Part shown: positions 63,930 through 64,000 of the stretch, piece by piece | Position numbering within the stretch: position 1 is the first letter of the stretch | Layout: every line of letters starts with the position of its first letter | Source: Dugong dugon | Lineage: Eukaryota; Chordata; Mammalia; Sirenia; Dugongidae | DNA length: 64,000 nt | Direction: 5' to 3' | Assembly (NCBI GenBank): GCA_030035585.1 | Contig: CM057462.1 | Span: 61,662,734 to 61,726,733, forward strand | Notes under the pieces: generated by a model | Database searches by the model: none | Seen by the model: only the letters and a program-made list of their open reading frames with translations | Told to the model about the DNA's origin: nothing | Translations under genes and position numbers: made by a program

Positions 63930-64000
63930 ACCTCATTCATTCATTTACCCTGCCAAATCACCAACAGTCATTTTGTGTCTACGGTGTGCCAGACCCATGC
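63930..64000 (-). repeat. L2 LINE 3' end, reverse, cut by window edge
   Basis: 'cctcattcattcatttaccc' then 'tctacggtgtgccagaccca'. Confidence 0.6.

Larger units (their letters stand above)
1..64000 (-). other. GRIK3: GRIK3 gene body (exons 3-10 and surrounding introns)
   Basis: Eight minus-strand exons with consistent splice phases spell a contiguous part of a kainate receptor subunit. GluK3 is preferred over its paralogues because of residue choices in several exons: '[18 protein letters not shown]', '[20 protein letters not shown]' and '[17 protein letters not shown]' follow GluK3 rather than GluK1 or GluK2. The last exon is 204 nt, one codon shorter than I recall for GluK2. The gene continues beyond both ends of the window. 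GluK3 is a neuronal plasma-membrane, glutamate-gated cation channel subunit that forms homotetramers or heterotetramers with other GluK subunits. The paralogue assignment rests on remembered family sequences, not on a database search. Confidence 0.95.
56592..64000 (-). other. GRIK3: Intron 2 (partial)
   Basis: Non-coding to the window end; exon 2 was looked for and not seen. Contains a MIR split by an RTE-derived element (56750-57185), L2 (57280-57960), an AfroSINE (58441), a TGA/TGG-rich tract (58600-59150), an RTE with endonuclease-region remnant (59160), a candidate conserved block (59835-60230), an (AC)n repeat (60502), L1 fragments in both orientations with nested RTE and AfroSINE (60705-62960) and L2 pieces near the end (63690-64000). 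Unassigned: 57970-58430, 60240-60490, 62970-63680. Confidence 0.85.

Noticed and set aside
56592..64000. GRIK3 exon 2
   Set aside because: No frame matching the expected mature N-terminus was found; it presumably lies beyond the right edge.

Overview
This window is vertebrate nuclear DNA from the inside of one large, intron-rich gene. Eight coding exons lie on the minus strand. Their conceptual translation matches the ionotropic kainate glutamate receptor subunit GluK3 (GRIK3). In transcription order they are 56334-56591, 47859-48040, 44818-44871, 33559-33732, 32783-32926, 25330-25437, 21640-21753 and 10585-10788. By family exon structure these are exons 3 to 10. They total 1238 nt, all have AG/GT splice boundaries, and they stay in one reading frame. 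They encode roughly residues 98-510 of a protein of about 919 residues: most of the extracellular amino-terminal domain, the linker, and the first part of the S1 half of the glutamate-binding domain. The signal-peptide exon, exon 2 and the pore and C-terminal exons are outside the window or not recognised. No second protein-coding gene, rRNA, functional tRNA, CRISPR array or bacterial feature was found.

The interspersed repeats point to an afrotherian mammal. About 20 AfroSINE copies (tRNA-headed, ending in a conserved 'gagtcg..ctcgacggcaa' module) and six RTE-type LINE or RTE-derived fragments with an AAC-rich tail are scattered through the introns. Well-preserved ancient MIR and L2 elements are abundant, which fits a slowly evolving genome such as elephant or sirenian. 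The exact species cannot be fixed from sequence alone.

Layout: 1-10584 is part of intron 10. Intron 9 (10789-21639) holds an intact LTR, nested SINEs, a long block of unique AT-rich sequence and a T-rich tract. Intron 8 is 21754-25329. Intron 7 (25438-32782) is dense in nested repeats and holds two candidate conserved elements. Intron 6 is only 632 bp. Intron 5 (33733-44817) holds the strongest candidate regulatory blocks. Intron 4 is 44872-47858. Intron 3 is 48041-56333. Part of intron 2 (56592-64000) holds L2, L1 and RTE remnants and a TGA/TGG-rich repeat.

The least ordinary signals are these. A composite SINE family joins a tRNA-Gly-like head to an RTE-derived body (three copies, one with a clear 13-bp target duplication). 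AfroSINE and RTE insertions are often found inside older MIR elements. RTE and LTR elements are uniformly antisense to the gene. The codon that appears to align with the human GRIK3 Ser310Ala polymorphism encodes Ala here. None of this amounts to a new biological system; it is a normal receptor gene with an informative lineage-specific repeat record.
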